Source of the DNA: Nephrocerus scutellatus
Lineage: Eukaryota; Arthropoda; Insecta; Diptera; Pipunculidae
Direction of reading: 5' to 3'
Assembly (NCBI GenBank): GCA_947095585.1
Contig: OX352765.1
Location: 88,124,965-88,188,964 of the forward strand
DNA: 64,000 bases
Under the pieces are notes generated by a model. It made no database searches and was not told where the DNA came from. It worked only from the letters and a program-made list of their open reading frames with translations. Positions 22,441 to 33,325 of the stretch are shown in pieces; within the stretch, counting starts at the first letter, position 1, and every line of letters starts with the position of its first letter. Made by a program: the position numbers and the translations under genes.

Positions 22441-22997
22441 GGTTTTCTCTTTCTCCTCAGTAAAGAAGATTCCATGCAGTCGAACAAAATTCTCCGCTAT
22501 CTGTCAGTTCAGCAGCAAAAACTTTTAAAAGTCAACTGACAATGTGAAGTGAGAGAGCGAATCCAAAATAATTATGTCTCAGAAAATTGGAGATAAATCT
22601 CAAATTCCTCAGAAAGCATCAATCATTTTCGAGTACCTGAGGGCACGAAGAATACGAAGCCCTCCACATCTCGAATGCGCCTATTGTGATGCGTTGACAA
22701 ATTGCAAAAGAAAGACCGTGCAAATGGATAAGCTGTCAAATGATATTTGCGTTTGAACTCGATGTGCACATACGAGAGCAGTTTGAATAGTCAGTGGCTT
22801 TTTCTCGCGCGATAACTTTAATTGCAACACTACTACTACTACATCTATTAATAGGAATAGGAAAGACTTGATAAATGGAAACATGGTTCCACCACAACAG
22901 TAATTTAATTGAGTTCCATGTAATGTAAAAATTTTAATTCCTGTAGGAACAGCAATGATTACTGTTGCTGAAGTAAAATAAGCACCAAGGAACAATC
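22441..22997. other. Non-coding spacer between Helitron and mariner remnants
   Basis: No domain recognised on either strand. It may include more of the Helitron, but I cannot show it. Confidence 0.4.
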
Positions 22998-23590
22998 AAG
23001 TGTTTCTCCCAGTGAACGTGCACTAAAGAAGGCCAAGTTGGGTCTGTCAGCCAACAAGGTAATGGCCACAATTTTTTGGAATGTACATGGTGTCATTCGC
23101 AACGAGTATCTTGAAAAGGGTAAAACAATCACCGGCGAATATTATTAAAAGCTTTTGGACAGATTCGATATTGATTTGAGACTAAAACGACTGCATTTAT
23201 CGAAGAAAAACGTGATGTTCCACCAAGGAAATGCAAGGGTGTATACGTCTGTAGTCACAATGGCAAAAATCCATTAATTCGGCAACGAACTGCTACCCCA
23301 TCCAGCGTTAGTTCCCTGTAGATTTAGCCCCCTGCGACTATTTCCTGTTTCCAAACCTGAAGAAATGGCTGGGCAGTAAGCGATTTGGGTCTAACGAAGA
23401 GGTTATCACTAAAACAAACGCCTATTTTGAGGGCCTTATTATGAAAACCTATTATTTAAAAGAAATAAAACAATTGGCTTAAACGCTGGACTAAATGTAT
23501 TGAGCTTAAAGGAGACTATTTTGAGAAGTAAAACGCTTTTTTGCCAAACAAAAAATATCTTTTATTCAAAAAGTCACTGACGTATCAAAC
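22998..23590 (+). mobile_element. Mariner transposase C-terminal remnant
   Basis: Plus-strand frames read 'PSERALKKAKLGLSANKVMA', 'FWNVHGVIRNEYLEKGKTI', 'LHLSKKNVMFHQGNARVYTS', 'ELLPHP', then after a frameshift 'PCDYFLFPNLKKWLG-KRFGSNEE'-like and 'LNV..ELKGDYFEK'-like words. These match the DDE domain of mariner (IS630-Tc1-mariner superfamily, DD34D) from just before the first strand to the C-terminus. The second catalytic Asp (HQDNA in the family) reads HQGNA, and there are in-frame stops, so it is dead. The N-terminal DNA-binding half is missing. Confidence 0.8.
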
Positions 23591-24869
23591 CACCTAATAT
23601 TAACCATGTCTATGAAAATTAAAAATTTCCACTCCACTCGTCGATTTCAATAACACAAGTCACCCATCCACCCACTCACTGATTTCCGACAAAGGCTGCT
23701 GTAGAAAAATGGTCCATCACCCACGCATATGAAAGATTGGTTTTATAAGCACCACACTGCACTGTAATAAAACTCAACAGCAGAGGCCATCAAAAATATC
23801 GTCCTTACGAACTAATTCTCGAGCAGATATTCGCGCAGATACAATTTTTATTACCGAGTCTGGTTGGTCGGTCTGTTCGTTTGCATAATAACAACATGAA
23901 TATCACTCACTGTACACTATACAAAGACACACACAAGTATGCACACACTTTTCGCATATTATTAATTTTGGATTTGCTTTTTTGCGCCTTTCGCTCAATC
24001 TTCATCTTCATTGGGATTATCAATTCGGGAGTGAATGAGTGAACGTATCATCTCATCTTTTGACAGGATATAATTTACATATGCTACGGAGAGATCCTAA
24101 TTAGATTTGCGTCAACGCCAGCCCCTTTGAGACTTTATAGCTTATAGTACTGTTGTAGCTCTCGTCTGCATATTTTTAATGGTAAAGTCTTTTGGAAGAG
24201 GACGAACGGGCAATTTTATTGTGACCAATATAGTTTCATATTCTGAGTGACAGCACATTTACAAAATAGTGACCACTTGTCAATTGACGTATAATTCTTG
24301 CTTTAATGGCTGCGGAAATAGTTGCTTAATGAAAGTCGTAACAAACAAATTTACTTCCCATTTCCCTAATAAGCTAAGTTGGCAATTTCGCAATCCTTGC
24401 TCTATGCTGCAATTGAGGCTGTCCATAAAACTAAATGAACTTTTTAAGTGGCACTGAAATAATTGTCCTGCGGGGTGTAATTATAAATACATACGATTAT
24501 TTTGCATTGCACTGTAAATTAAAACAAAGATGGCTTTTGGTTTCATTCTCAGTGAAGAGAATTTCTTGTTATAAAAAGATTGAAGGGATTTTTCTCGTAG
24601 TTGTTCGGGAATTTGGAAAGAAGACGATTAACAGCTTTTTGCTTGTATCAGGAGATTCCCTTTTATGCATCTACATCCTGTAGCTTAGATAAGGATGCCG
24701 AATTTCATGGTGATTCTATTGCAAGTAGGACAGTTATTGGTCATCACAAAGTATTTCTAAAGTTTAATCCTCGTATTCTTCGTCAGTTAGTCCCGGCGTT
24801 TATAACTTATAGAAGAGAACGTTCGGATCATCTGAAAACAAAAAATTGAAACCAACCGAACGGAAACTT
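23591..24869. other. Non-coding spacer
   Basis: No gene recognised. Short CA-rich run near 23925-23945. Open frames up to about 80 codons show no domain. Confidence 0.45.
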
Positions 24870-25530
24870 CTAGTTTGCCCTCAGTGAAATCCATTCTCAG
24901 GGATCTGAATGCCAAAAAAGGCCAGCAGTCAGTACTCAGACAGTACATTGTCACCGATAATTTACACGAGTACACTAATGACAATGGAAAACTAGAGATA
25001 TCATTAAGTAAGAATTTGGTCGTAGCAAGTACATAAGTTTCGATAATACCCACAATGTTACCTGGGTAACTCTTAATGGAGCCTCTACCACAATACAGTT
25101 AATGTTTAGAGAGATCGTCGGATACTCGTAGTATAGTATATATATATATGGGGTTCAATTCATCCACAAACCAGATTCGAGTCAAGGCGGCTGCGTTATT
25201 CAATAAAGAGACTAGGATCAGCTATGTCCCAGCGCTAATGCAGAGAACAAATTCTGGGGCCGGTGTAGAAAAGGAACGGACACGCTTAAAAAATAAAGTA
25301 AAAAAAATGTGCTGACTAAATCATAATCGTATAGATTAGAAGAACAGGTTCAACGATGAATATAAGCGACTGAACGTCAGAATGGAACGCAGGCAAGCGA
25401 ACAAAAATATAAAGAGCTTGTAAGATATACAAGTAAAGCTCACCGGCGAAAGATAGCAGCATGGGACAAGAATTTCATTCATAAGCTAAAACAGTAAAGA
25501 GATCGAGCATCGCTCCAGGCGTAGATGTTT
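24870..25530 (+). mobile_element. RTE-clade LINE endonuclease and linker remnant
   Basis: 'LRDLNAKKGQQSVLRQYIVT' (GDLNAK catalytic strand with Gly changed to Arg), 'DNLHEYTNDNGKLEISLSKNLVVAST', then a collapsed segment missing the TNQIDH/SDH catalytic end, then the linker 'EKERTRLKNKV', 'RFNDEYKRLN' and 'QKYKELVRYTSKAHRRKIAAWD'-like basic stretch in shifted frames. Stops throughout. The reverse transcriptase that should follow is absent: the sequence runs instead into the 17-bp tandem array. Confidence 0.7.
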
Positions 25531-25684
25531 TCCAGCTAGGGTCAGCCTCAGAGTGACCGGGGTTCAGAAAAAAGGGGTCGTTACAATAAAATTTATAGTT
25601 TGGTGAATTCGACTAAAACTTCGTTGTTTTTCTTATTTTAAATGGATTACAGGTTATGTTGTGTCTTATTTCGGCGGCGGCGTT

Positions 25685-26315
25685 AGACGGACAGATCTGA
25701 CAATATGATTTGCGTGGGCTTGGGGAGATTGCGAGCCTTGATGAGCCTAAGCGATGCGTGAGTTTGAACGTTGCGTAAACCTGAATGATGTGCGAACTTT
25801 GCACGAACGTGAGCCTGAGCGATGCGTGAGTTTGAAAGTTGCGTGAGCTTTAACGATGCGTGAGCCTGAACGAGGCGATCTTTGAACGTTACGTGAGCCT
25901 GAACGATACGAGCCTTGCACGAACGTGAGCCTAAGTGACGCGTGACTTTGAACGTTACGTGAGCCTGAACGATGCGTGAGGCTAAACGATGCGATCCATG
26001 AACGAACGTGAGCCTGAACGATACGAGCCTTGCACGAAAGTGAGCCTGAGCGATTCGTGAGTTTGAACGAAGTGCGAGTGTTAGATGGACGTAAGACTGC
26101 TCGATACGTGAGTATGAACGTTGTGTGAACCTAAAGGATGCGTGATCCTGAACGATGCGATCCATGAACGAATGTAAGCCTGAGCGATACGTGAGTATGA
26201 ATGTTGCGTGTGTCTGAACGATGCGATCTTTGAACGAACGTGAGCCTGAACGATGCGAGCCTGAACGATACACGGGCCTTGCACAAGCGTGAGCGTAAAC
26301 GATACGCGAGGCTGA
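25685..26315. repeat. 17-bp tandem array
   Basis: Roughly 36 units of consensus GTGAGCCTGAACGATGC (17 bp), with interspersed 15-bp units (GATCCATGAACGAAC, GAGCCTTGCACGAAC) giving a loose higher-order pattern. The minus strand of the consensus contains no stop in any phase, so a 216-codon open frame (26333 down to 25683) arises automatically. It reads as 17-residue repeats built from ASFRLT, HRSGS and IVQAH. The plus strand hits TGA in every third unit. Treated as a minisatellite, not a gene. Confidence 0.85.
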
Positions 26316-26349
26316 GGTGCGGAATAGGTGCACTGTTGCTACGGCAAAT

Positions 26350-26530
26350 GTCGGGGTCTGAGATTCTGCTGCAGGTACACGGTTTTTTAAAGTGTGGTGA
26401 TCGAGTTGTCGGCAGCGAACGGCTGCTGTAGGTAAACGTCAAGGCCTGAGATTCGGCTGCAGATACACTTTTCTACAATCTGTAGTGACCGAGTCGTCGG
26501 CTGCGGACGGCTGCTGTGTGTATACGTCGG
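26350..26530. repeat. 88-bp tandem dimer
   Basis: Two units start GTCGGGGTCTGAGATTCTGC and GTCAAGGCCTGAGATTCGGC, 88 bases apart. Each continues through a TACACTTTTCTACA-like stretch, GTGATCGAGTTGTCGGC and ACGGCTGCTGTAGGT. A third unit begins at about 26526 and is cut short. Confidence 0.75.
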
Positions 26531-28269
26531 CAGAGAAATGATGGCAATGATTATATGCTTCTATCGTCTTCCCTTTTGATTGTAATCTGACTAAACGTTC
26601 ACGAAGCTCACTATCAGACATCCGTGTTTTTCTCTCAATTCTTAAAATCAAGGCAAAGTAAATTTTCAGCTCAACATTTAAAAACCAACTGTAGGAAATT
26701 TGCCCTTTAAATGCAACAGTTTCTCTTAAGTTTTTCAGTACTGATGGTCAAAGACCAGTACTCACGAGTAAGTTATGATTTCGTTGTTTGTTTGTCTGAA
26801 GATAGTTGGAGTGTTTTTTGTATGCAATCAGAAGGCGAAGATTGTTTTTGTTACTCGCCGAACGGAACAAGAAAATTGAAAATTCATTTCTGTTTGCAAG
26901 CATCAAGTAACAGCAACGGCTGGCAGGATGCCAAATTTCCATATCCTGCCGCCACATATGAGACGCCCCAAAATCATCATTAGGATTATCGTTTTGCCAC
27001 AACATACACACATTTGCGGGTGGACGCTGCCTCGTGGTGTCGAAACTTTAACCTTTTGTTGCTGTTGTTGTTATAATTTTCTCCCTTATACTCCCTTCCC
27101 TTTATCATCAGGTATGTTGGTCTTCGACAGTTCTCTTCAAAGTTAGTAATGGATTGGGCTTGCAAGAAGCAGTGGGGAAAAAGTTGAGAAAAGTTCTTCT
27201 TGAAGACACCGGAAATATATTTGGCATTTATTTTCGTTCCCTCCTTCTCCCTGCCCCCTTGTTATAGGCGACTATTGCGTGCTACGTTGAAGGCGGAGAT
27301 AATATTTTTAAGTAATAAAAACTGATGCCTCTTCCAGTAGATTACCGAAAGAGGAGTCGCAGTATATACTCCTATAGCTCCCATCAAATCTTCCAAAAAG
27401 ACTTGACTAAAAATACAAAAAAGATCGTTCGTTCCTAAGCCGGAAATGAAGCCGGATGTGTTATGTTATAAATTTTATAAAAGGAAAAACTTTTGTACGC
27501 GCGGCGTGCAATCGAAAAGGAAAGGAAGTCGATTTCGATGCTGCATCACCGACCCGCGAGCCCGCGCTAAAAAACTTCTTTAGAGCATGGAAGCTGAGTA
27601 GCGATCCACGTTGATTTTCTTCTTACTGTACGTCTCCTATGGAAGAGACGGTTTCGTTTCGTTTTTTTTTTGTGAAAACTTTTCACCAGTAGGTGGTATT
27701 GATTGAATGTATTGCAGTGTCGCATCGCAAGATGGCTGCGAAAAGAGCTTCGTCCGCGTACCTGCCATTCTACCTGCGTTCAAATGCACGAAATGGAATG
27801 AAATTGGTTTAACATGTGTCGGCAGCCATTTAATTTAATCGTTTATTTTGTAAATGTATAGGTTTTTTTGGAAAATTGAGTGGGGATTGTATTCGCGCTC
27901 AAAAGTTTACAACAAAAATTTTGTTAAATGAAAAAAGAATTAAAGAAATGTGTGTCTGTCTGGAAGAACGGTGAGTTTTAAGAAGATGGATGCATTTAGT
28001 TTTAAGTTTAAGATCTGACTGATATTCAATATTGAATGCGAGAATCACTTTTTTGAGTTGAATTTGAGAGTCTTATTAGAAGGAATTAATGGCCCATTGT
28101 CTTAATTAGGTTTTTAATCTTTGAACAGACCTAGGATCAGGAAATGTCCATATTTCTGTCAGTAACCAGTTTTGTCAGTAAAATGAATAAATATTACCTT
28201 TTATCTTTTCACGATTTGACTAAAACTGATTTATCGATTATGCTTTCTTAAACAGAAAAGAAGCTAAAA
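26531..28269. other. Non-coding spacer
   Basis: No gene assigned. On the minus strand from 26621 a short frame begins MSDSELRERLVRLQSKGK, which vaguely recalls SAP-like or gag N-termini, but it runs straight into the 88-bp repeats. A small stem (AGTACTGATGGTC / GACCAGTACT) lies near 26737-26762. The remainder is AT-rich with short open frames. Confidence 0.4.
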
Positions 28270-28463
28270 TCGTTGACGACTCGTAAACCAGTGGTTAAAG
28301 AAATAGACCGCTTTGCTCGAATAGGACAAATGTAACAGCCGTCGACGATACTCAAACTAGCAATTCAATATGTATACCCAACTGCTACGATTTGCACACA
28401 GGCTACAAACATTAACGACTCATAAGCTAGTGGTTAAGGAGATAGACCATTGACGCTACAACC
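28270..28463 (+). repeat. Pair of tRNA-like direct repeats
   Basis: GACGACTCGTAAACCAGTGG and AACGACTCATAAGCTAGTGG, each followed by TTAAAGAAATAGACC or TTAAGGAGATAGACC, lie about 137 bases apart. The AGTGGTTAAG core resembles a tRNA A box. No B box was found at tRNA distance, so these are at best degraded SINE heads. Confidence 0.35.
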
Positions 28464-28600
28464 TATGCATCGCTAAATGCTTTGCTGTAACATGCTCACC
28501 ACTACAATCACCGCATCACTAAACACTTTACTAGTATTTACTAACCGATACGACAGACGCATCGCTAATCGCTTTGCTATGATATACTCTCCCCTAGGTA
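28464..28600. repeat. ~46-bp minisatellite, left block
   Basis: Three units beginning GCATCGCTAAATGCTTTGCT, spaced 46-47 bp, each with ACTACAA-like ends. The same unit makes up the block at 29740-30005, so the array is interrupted by the LINE fragments between them. Confidence 0.7.
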
Positions 28601-29300
28601 GATCTACAACAGTATTCCATTCAAAAACTATAGCAATAGTAGCCTGCGTCCTGGCATGTACTAAAAGAAAATACAGATGAACCGAGATCTATGTGATCTC
28701 AGACAGTCCGGCAGCACTGCTAGCAATAATAAAGGTCCAGTCTTTTATTGTAAAACAACGTGGAGCCCCTTCCGTCACTTAAAAGAATTGACCAAAAACA
28801 ACAAAATCACACTAATGTGGTGTCCCGAACACTCAGTCATATCAGAAAACGAGGCAGCAGACCTCTGTGCAAGATAAGGTGCAGTCGAAACTTTCACTAA
28901 TCCAGAACCCAGCATTACCTATTCCAAATGCCGTATCAATAAAAAAAAAACTATAGAGTGGGAAAACACTACTATCGGAGCGGAATGGAATTCATCGCCT
29001 GTGATGAGACAACCCAAGAAGCTTTTTAAATACAACATTAGTCACATGGACAGGGCTCTCAAACTGGACCACCATACACTAAGAACACTAGTCTGGTATT
29101 TCACAGGACATGGCCCATTCCATGGCCATCTTTTGAAAATGGGTAAATCCCAATCGGACCGCTGCCAATTCTACAACGAGGCGAAGGAAACTTCAGAGCA
29201 CATACTGTTCGTATGCGTAGCTCCCACCCAGAATACAGTTCCCTGGCCAAATATCAGACCAATCGCATTGTCAGATGTGTGAGGGACTCAGTATAGATTT
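28601..29300 (+). mobile_element. LINE RNase H and C-terminal domain (R1/LOA/I group)
   Basis: Shifted plus-strand frames read 'TVFHSKTIAIVACVLACTKR' (family FQAEVYAI, with the catalytic Glu position changed), 'EIYVISDSPAALLAI' (SDSQAAL, catalytic Asp kept), 'NNKITLMWCPEHSVISENEAADLCAR' (WVPGHSG-GNE-AD), then 'MRQPKKLFKYN', 'LRTLVWYFTGHGPFHGHLLKMGKS' and 'CQFYNEAKETSEHILFVC', the C-terminal zinc-knuckle-like CxFC...H...C segment with its second Cys lost. One stop separates RNase H from the tail. No reverse transcriptase precedes it: it is 5'-truncated into the minisatellite. Confidence 0.75.
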
Positions 29301-29324
29301 CAAGGTGGCTGTGAACAAGGCTCT

Positions 29325-29645
29325 TTTCTCATGTCCTATAACACCCTTGTGGGTCCTAGGGCCGCTACTACGCCTACGCGCCATCGCGTACGGTTCCTGG
29401 CAGCTCTCTCCAACTCTTCCCCAATTGCAGTGACTCCTCCTCAACTATTCTGCGCCATGTATTTCTCGGACGACCCGTTCTTCTACCATCCTGAGATAAT
29501 GGATTCCATTGCATTACGTAGTTTGCTATTAAACTGTCGCCTTTTCGGAGTGTATAACCAATCCACTGCCATTTCCGTCGTTGGATGATTGTGCCTATTG
29601 GTTCCTGACCCATTCTCTGATAAAGATGTTCGTTAGAGATACCCT
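29325..29645 (-). mobile_element. RTE-B LINE C-terminal fragment
   Basis: An open minus-strand frame carries 'GQEPIGTIIQRRKWQWIGYTL', 'NYVMQWNPLSQDGRRTGRP', 'RNTWRRIVEEES' and 'LGKSWRELPG', near-identical in words and flanking DNA to the fragment at 15350-15935. The shared 3' boundary (GACCCACAAGGG then a variable end) supports two insertions of one family. It lies head-to-tail against the RNase H fragment on the other strand. Confidence 0.8.
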
Positions 29646-29739
29646 AAGACTCTTCTTCCACTCGTCTCGCTTTACCCACCTATTACAATAATAAATAACG
29701 ACCTCACACATCTGACAATGTTAGTTGTGGCGGTAACAA

Positions 29740-30005
29740 CTAACGCATCGATAGAGTGTTGTACGATATGCGCGACTCTAGAACAACGCATCACCAAAAA
29801 TGTTGCCAATATACACTCATCACTACGACCAACACATCGCTTAACGCTTTGCTATGAGTAACGCATCGATAACGTGTGCTACTATATTGTTACCGCTATT
29901 GCCTACGAATCGCTAAACCGTTTGCTACGATACGACAAACGTATCGCTAAACGCTTTCCTACGATATACGCACCGCTATGATCAAAGCATCGCTAAGCGT
30001 TTCTA
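29740..30005. repeat. ~46-bp minisatellite, right block
   Basis: Units beginning GCATCGATAGAGTGTTGTAC, GCATCACCAAAAATG, ACATCGCTTAACGCTTTGCT, GCATCGATAACGTGTGCTAC, AATCGCTAAACCGTTTGCTAC, GTATCGCTAAACGCTTTCCT and GCATCGCTAAGCG occur at 29-46 base spacing, the 29-base one being an internally deleted unit. Same consensus as 28464-28600. Confidence 0.75.
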
Positions 30006-30009
30006 GTGT

Positions 30010-31405
30010 TTTTGTGTATTTGTTTCATGTTTTTGAACGGGAGTAGTAAAAGTAAACAAAAATGCAAAGCATAGAACGATTCGAGCTTCAAGCTTTACCA
30101 ATTCCTTAAATGCCGTCTAAATTATAACATTCTAAACAAAACAAAGAGCAATCCAAGTTCGAGTATACAGGTTATGCATTGCATAATATGGTGGGTTTTT
30201 GTAGCATAGTATTAGGTTTTTGTATTCGATTGGTGTATACTTCTGCAATTGTACAGTCCCCCAATTGAATCAGTATCAATGCGGACGAGTTCATAAATGC
30301 CCTTAAGACAAGCACTTCTTTTTCTTAGAAGTTAGACCAACCGTACATTCATTCTTTGACACCTTTCACTGAGCGTAATGGATTTGTGCAGCAATTATAG
30401 AAAATTGCTATACTTTTTCATCGTCCTTATAGTTATTGTTGTTATTGTTGTATAGAAGCAACTGCAAAAATAATTATGATTATTGTTATCGAGATTGTGC
30501 AGCGCACAGAATTACAGCGTGGTGTGAAGACTTACAACACGATGTGTAGGTATGACACAAGCGGCCAATACAACAAACACACAGCAATACAAAACAAAAA
30601 CCAAATCCAGGACATGGCAATAATTTGTTGAAAATATCTACATCCGAGTAATTGCTGCTCGGTCGTACGTTTGCACAAACAAACAAACAAACGAACAAAC
30701 AAACGCATAACAAACACTCTAGTCGCTTGCTCAGGGGTCTCTGATGGTAGAACTTAATCGCTTAGGTGTTGCCGGCTGTGTCCTTGTGTCGTGTGTGTCC
30801 TTGCTGCATCAGAGCTAGCGTATGAGCAAAAAAAAAATTTATTGTTCTGTTCGTTTGCTTGTTTGTGTTTAGCTTTTATTTTTCTAATTATTTGCCGGAG
30901 TGGGAGGAAAGCATTTACCGCTGCAGCGTGGGAGTTTACAATATTCTATAATGAAAATGAAAAAAGGAACTATTATTTGATGTAGAGAACTTTATCGCAA
31001 AGAAACAGCTGCTCCTCTCGTACGTGGGTACAGTGGGCAAACCTTATTATTTTTCTTTGGGAATCAGCTGTAATTTGAAGGCAACAACAATTGATTGATA
31101 GATAAAGGTTTGAATGAAAGAGGAACTCAGTCAATCAATGTGATCCATGTGTTGCTAGTCAAACTGTAGCCGCGTGTTTGTAGCAATTTATTTTTTTATT
31201 ATACATGGACATAGTGATAACATTTTTTGCTATTAGATATAAAGCACCATTGTCAACTATAAGAAGCACTTTAGGAAAAGATCCCACAATCTCGATAATG
31301 ACTTCTTGACCCTATTTTGTATTAATTGTACACCATAATCAATGAAGAGACCATGATTAATGGTCTGCCTTAACAATCAGCCCAGTGTATGTGCCCCTCA
31401 GTTGT
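30010..31405. other. Non-coding spacer
   Basis: No gene recognised. A (CAAA)n/(CAAAC)n microsatellite lies at about 30674-30706. Poly-A/T and GTGT-rich short tracts are scattered. Confidence 0.5.
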
Positions 31406-31409
31406 CTTT

Positions 31410-31480
31410 ATCGTCATATTTGGCTCTACAATCGGTCCTGCCATTCCGTCTTACTGATATTGCAAATTTCTAGTCTGATT
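31410..31480 (-). mobile_element. RTE-A 3'-end fragment
   Basis: The minus strand reads GACGGAATGGCAGGACCG, then ATTGTAGAGCCAAATATGAC with a GATAAAGAC tail, matching the RTE-A 3' terminus seen at 59150-59215 and 46625-46660. No coding sequence precedes it. Confidence 0.6.
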
Positions 31481-31635
31481 CTACATAAACCCGATCGATT
31501 AGGCCGCTTGTAGCTTCGCTATCGATGCATTCTACTTGCTGTTATTTTTTACAACAAAGATACTTTGAAAACTGGTTAAGTCGTAGGTAAGTATACCTAC
31601 AATAAATATCTACAGCCGTACTCTGCAAATTTAAA

Positions 31636-31803
31636 ATGTTTACCTGTTGTTTGTTGTTCCCTGTCCTTGTTTTCCCCATCGCACAAGAGAAAAATATGTT
31701 TTCCTTCCCAAGAATAACTCAAAGGACCTTTGGATAAACAGACAACCTACAAAGGTAGCTTAAGATGCAATTTCTCATTTCATATGGAAATTTATTCAAT
31801 AGG
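31636..31803 (+). repeat. Dispersed repeat, copy 2
   Basis: Colinear with the block at 16585-16825: TTTACCTGTTGTTTGTT, GGATAAACAGACAACCTACA, TTAAGATGCAATTTCTCATT and CATATGGAAATTTATTCAAT. It is shorter than copy 1 because of internal differences. Confidence 0.6.
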
Positions 31804-32575
31804 AACAGGCATGATTATGCCTAGCACTTCTTCGGCAGCTGGGACACAAGAAGCAGCGACGCGTTAAATACGTTTTGAATGTAAGCATCAGCGGCGAAGA
31901 ATTAAAAGGACATTTCTTCGCGAAGAATGAGATGCAGTCTTTGAACAGGACATTAAATTTTGCTTATATTTCATGGAAATTCTATGTAACGTCGATGATG
32001 ATATTTCTATTTCTATTCACACAGTGTGAGAATCAGTCTTTTGCAAAAAACATTAAACATAAATTTATGATTATCTCGACTGTGAACTTAGCAAAGAAAA
32101 AGAAGAAGTAACGATGTGGAAGCGATGTAATATAACGGAGCGTTGACCCTTTTAAGGAATCTTATTCCAATTAATTTTATGTTAAAGAAAGCAGAAGATT
32201 TCAGTGTTTGCGAAGTGTTTAAGTAAGTGTTGTGTTTTAAGTGTTTGTCAAATAACTTCTATATAACTCGACTCTTTGGCAAGTTGTTTGGAATGTGGTG
32301 CCTTCTTCTTGAAAGCACTTTGGCTCCATATTAACCTCTACCAATTTAATCCAAAAAATGTCTGTCAACTTGGTCCGGTAGCGTTCTTCATTGATTGTGA
32401 CCATCATTGAAAACGAAGCCAATGACCCTCCCTCTACAACGAAGACCAAACTATGTAAATATTTGTTGTTGCAATGTCATAAATTGAATGTATTCGTGTT
32501 GGTGAATTACCAAAATTCTACAGTTTGGCTTGTGAACGAAGCCGGTAACCCAGAAATGGGTTTTATTGGCCGATC
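31804..32575. other. Non-coding spacer
   Basis: Nothing recognised. AT-rich with A-runs near 32080-32110. Confidence 0.45.
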
Positions 32576-32820
32576 CTGTTGAAGACCAAAGAAATTTGGT
32601 GTACCTCTTTTACCTTTGAATCGATTCCAAAGACGCATTTATAGAGATAAGGTATACAACGCCATGTCTAGTTTTGGCATCCCTCGCAAACTCGTTGTAC
32701 TGTGCAGGATGATGATTAGAATTCTTGCTACTCCATCAAGGTATATAGAAAACAAATTAACCGAGTCATTTGATGCCAAAAACCGGCGCGCTGTTTTGAA
32801 ATTTCTTTAACATGTAACAT
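32576..32820 (+). mobile_element. RTE-clade LINE RT fragment
   Basis: A single short frame reads 'RDKVYNAMSSFGIPRKLVVL', 'CRMMIRILATPSRYIENKL' and 'TESFDAKN', matching the segment of RTE reverse transcriptases just after the first catalytic Asp (YDSI-R-KL-AM-EFGIP-KLI-L--MTL) and before RQGD. The Asp-bearing strand upstream and the YADD box downstream are missing. About 60 codons in total. Confidence 0.7.
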
Positions 32821-33033
32821 TGTTTGTTCGGGTGACATTTGCCATATACATAGGCTTCTTAATCCTTTTGTTACAAATTAATTAAAAGCTTTTATTTTAT
32901 GTTTTTCCTGGACTTCTTTTCTTTTTTGCTTTCGGCGTTTTATAGGAATACTATGGAATACTTAATGCGTAAAATATAATACTATTGCTACACATGCAAG
33001 TTAGTCGGTCGAAACTACTGGTGTTGCCTAGTA

Positions 33034-33325
33034 GTTGGTTGAGAAAATAAAGTTTCGTTCTAACAGTAAAAAACACTCTACATATACTTTGTATGTGCCC
33101 AGCCCTCTCGAATAGGCGGTAGCTCCATCTGGGAGCGTTCTTTTTCAACGATATAAACCAAATTGACATTAATAGTCTATTGCGCTTCATACGAAGCTTC
33201 AACTAGTCCAACGAGTAGGCGTGGAATTGTCTAGATCCTTTGGTATCACAACGGACATTCATGGTCTAAGTGTGTCGGTCTTGAATGACGGCCACTTCAA
33301 CCTAACCTAATCTAACAGTAAGAAA
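33034..33325 (+). mobile_element. R1/LOA-group LINE 3' end
   Basis: Plus-strand words 'CPALSNRR', 'LGAFFFNDIN' and 'INSLLRFIRS' are the C-terminal tail that follows the zinc-knuckle region in the LOA-like copy at 37843-38985 (shared CCCAGCCCTCTCGAATAGG). The segment ends with AACCTAACCTAATCTAA, a typical LINE 3' tail. It is a short 5'-truncated insertion. Confidence 0.7.

Noticed and set aside
25685..26315. CRISPR array
   Set aside because: Repeats are contiguous with no spacers and the surrounding DNA is that of an animal.
25683..26333. 216-codon minus-strand open frame as a gene
   Set aside because: It is produced by a 17-bp tandem repeat whose minus strand has no stop in any phase.
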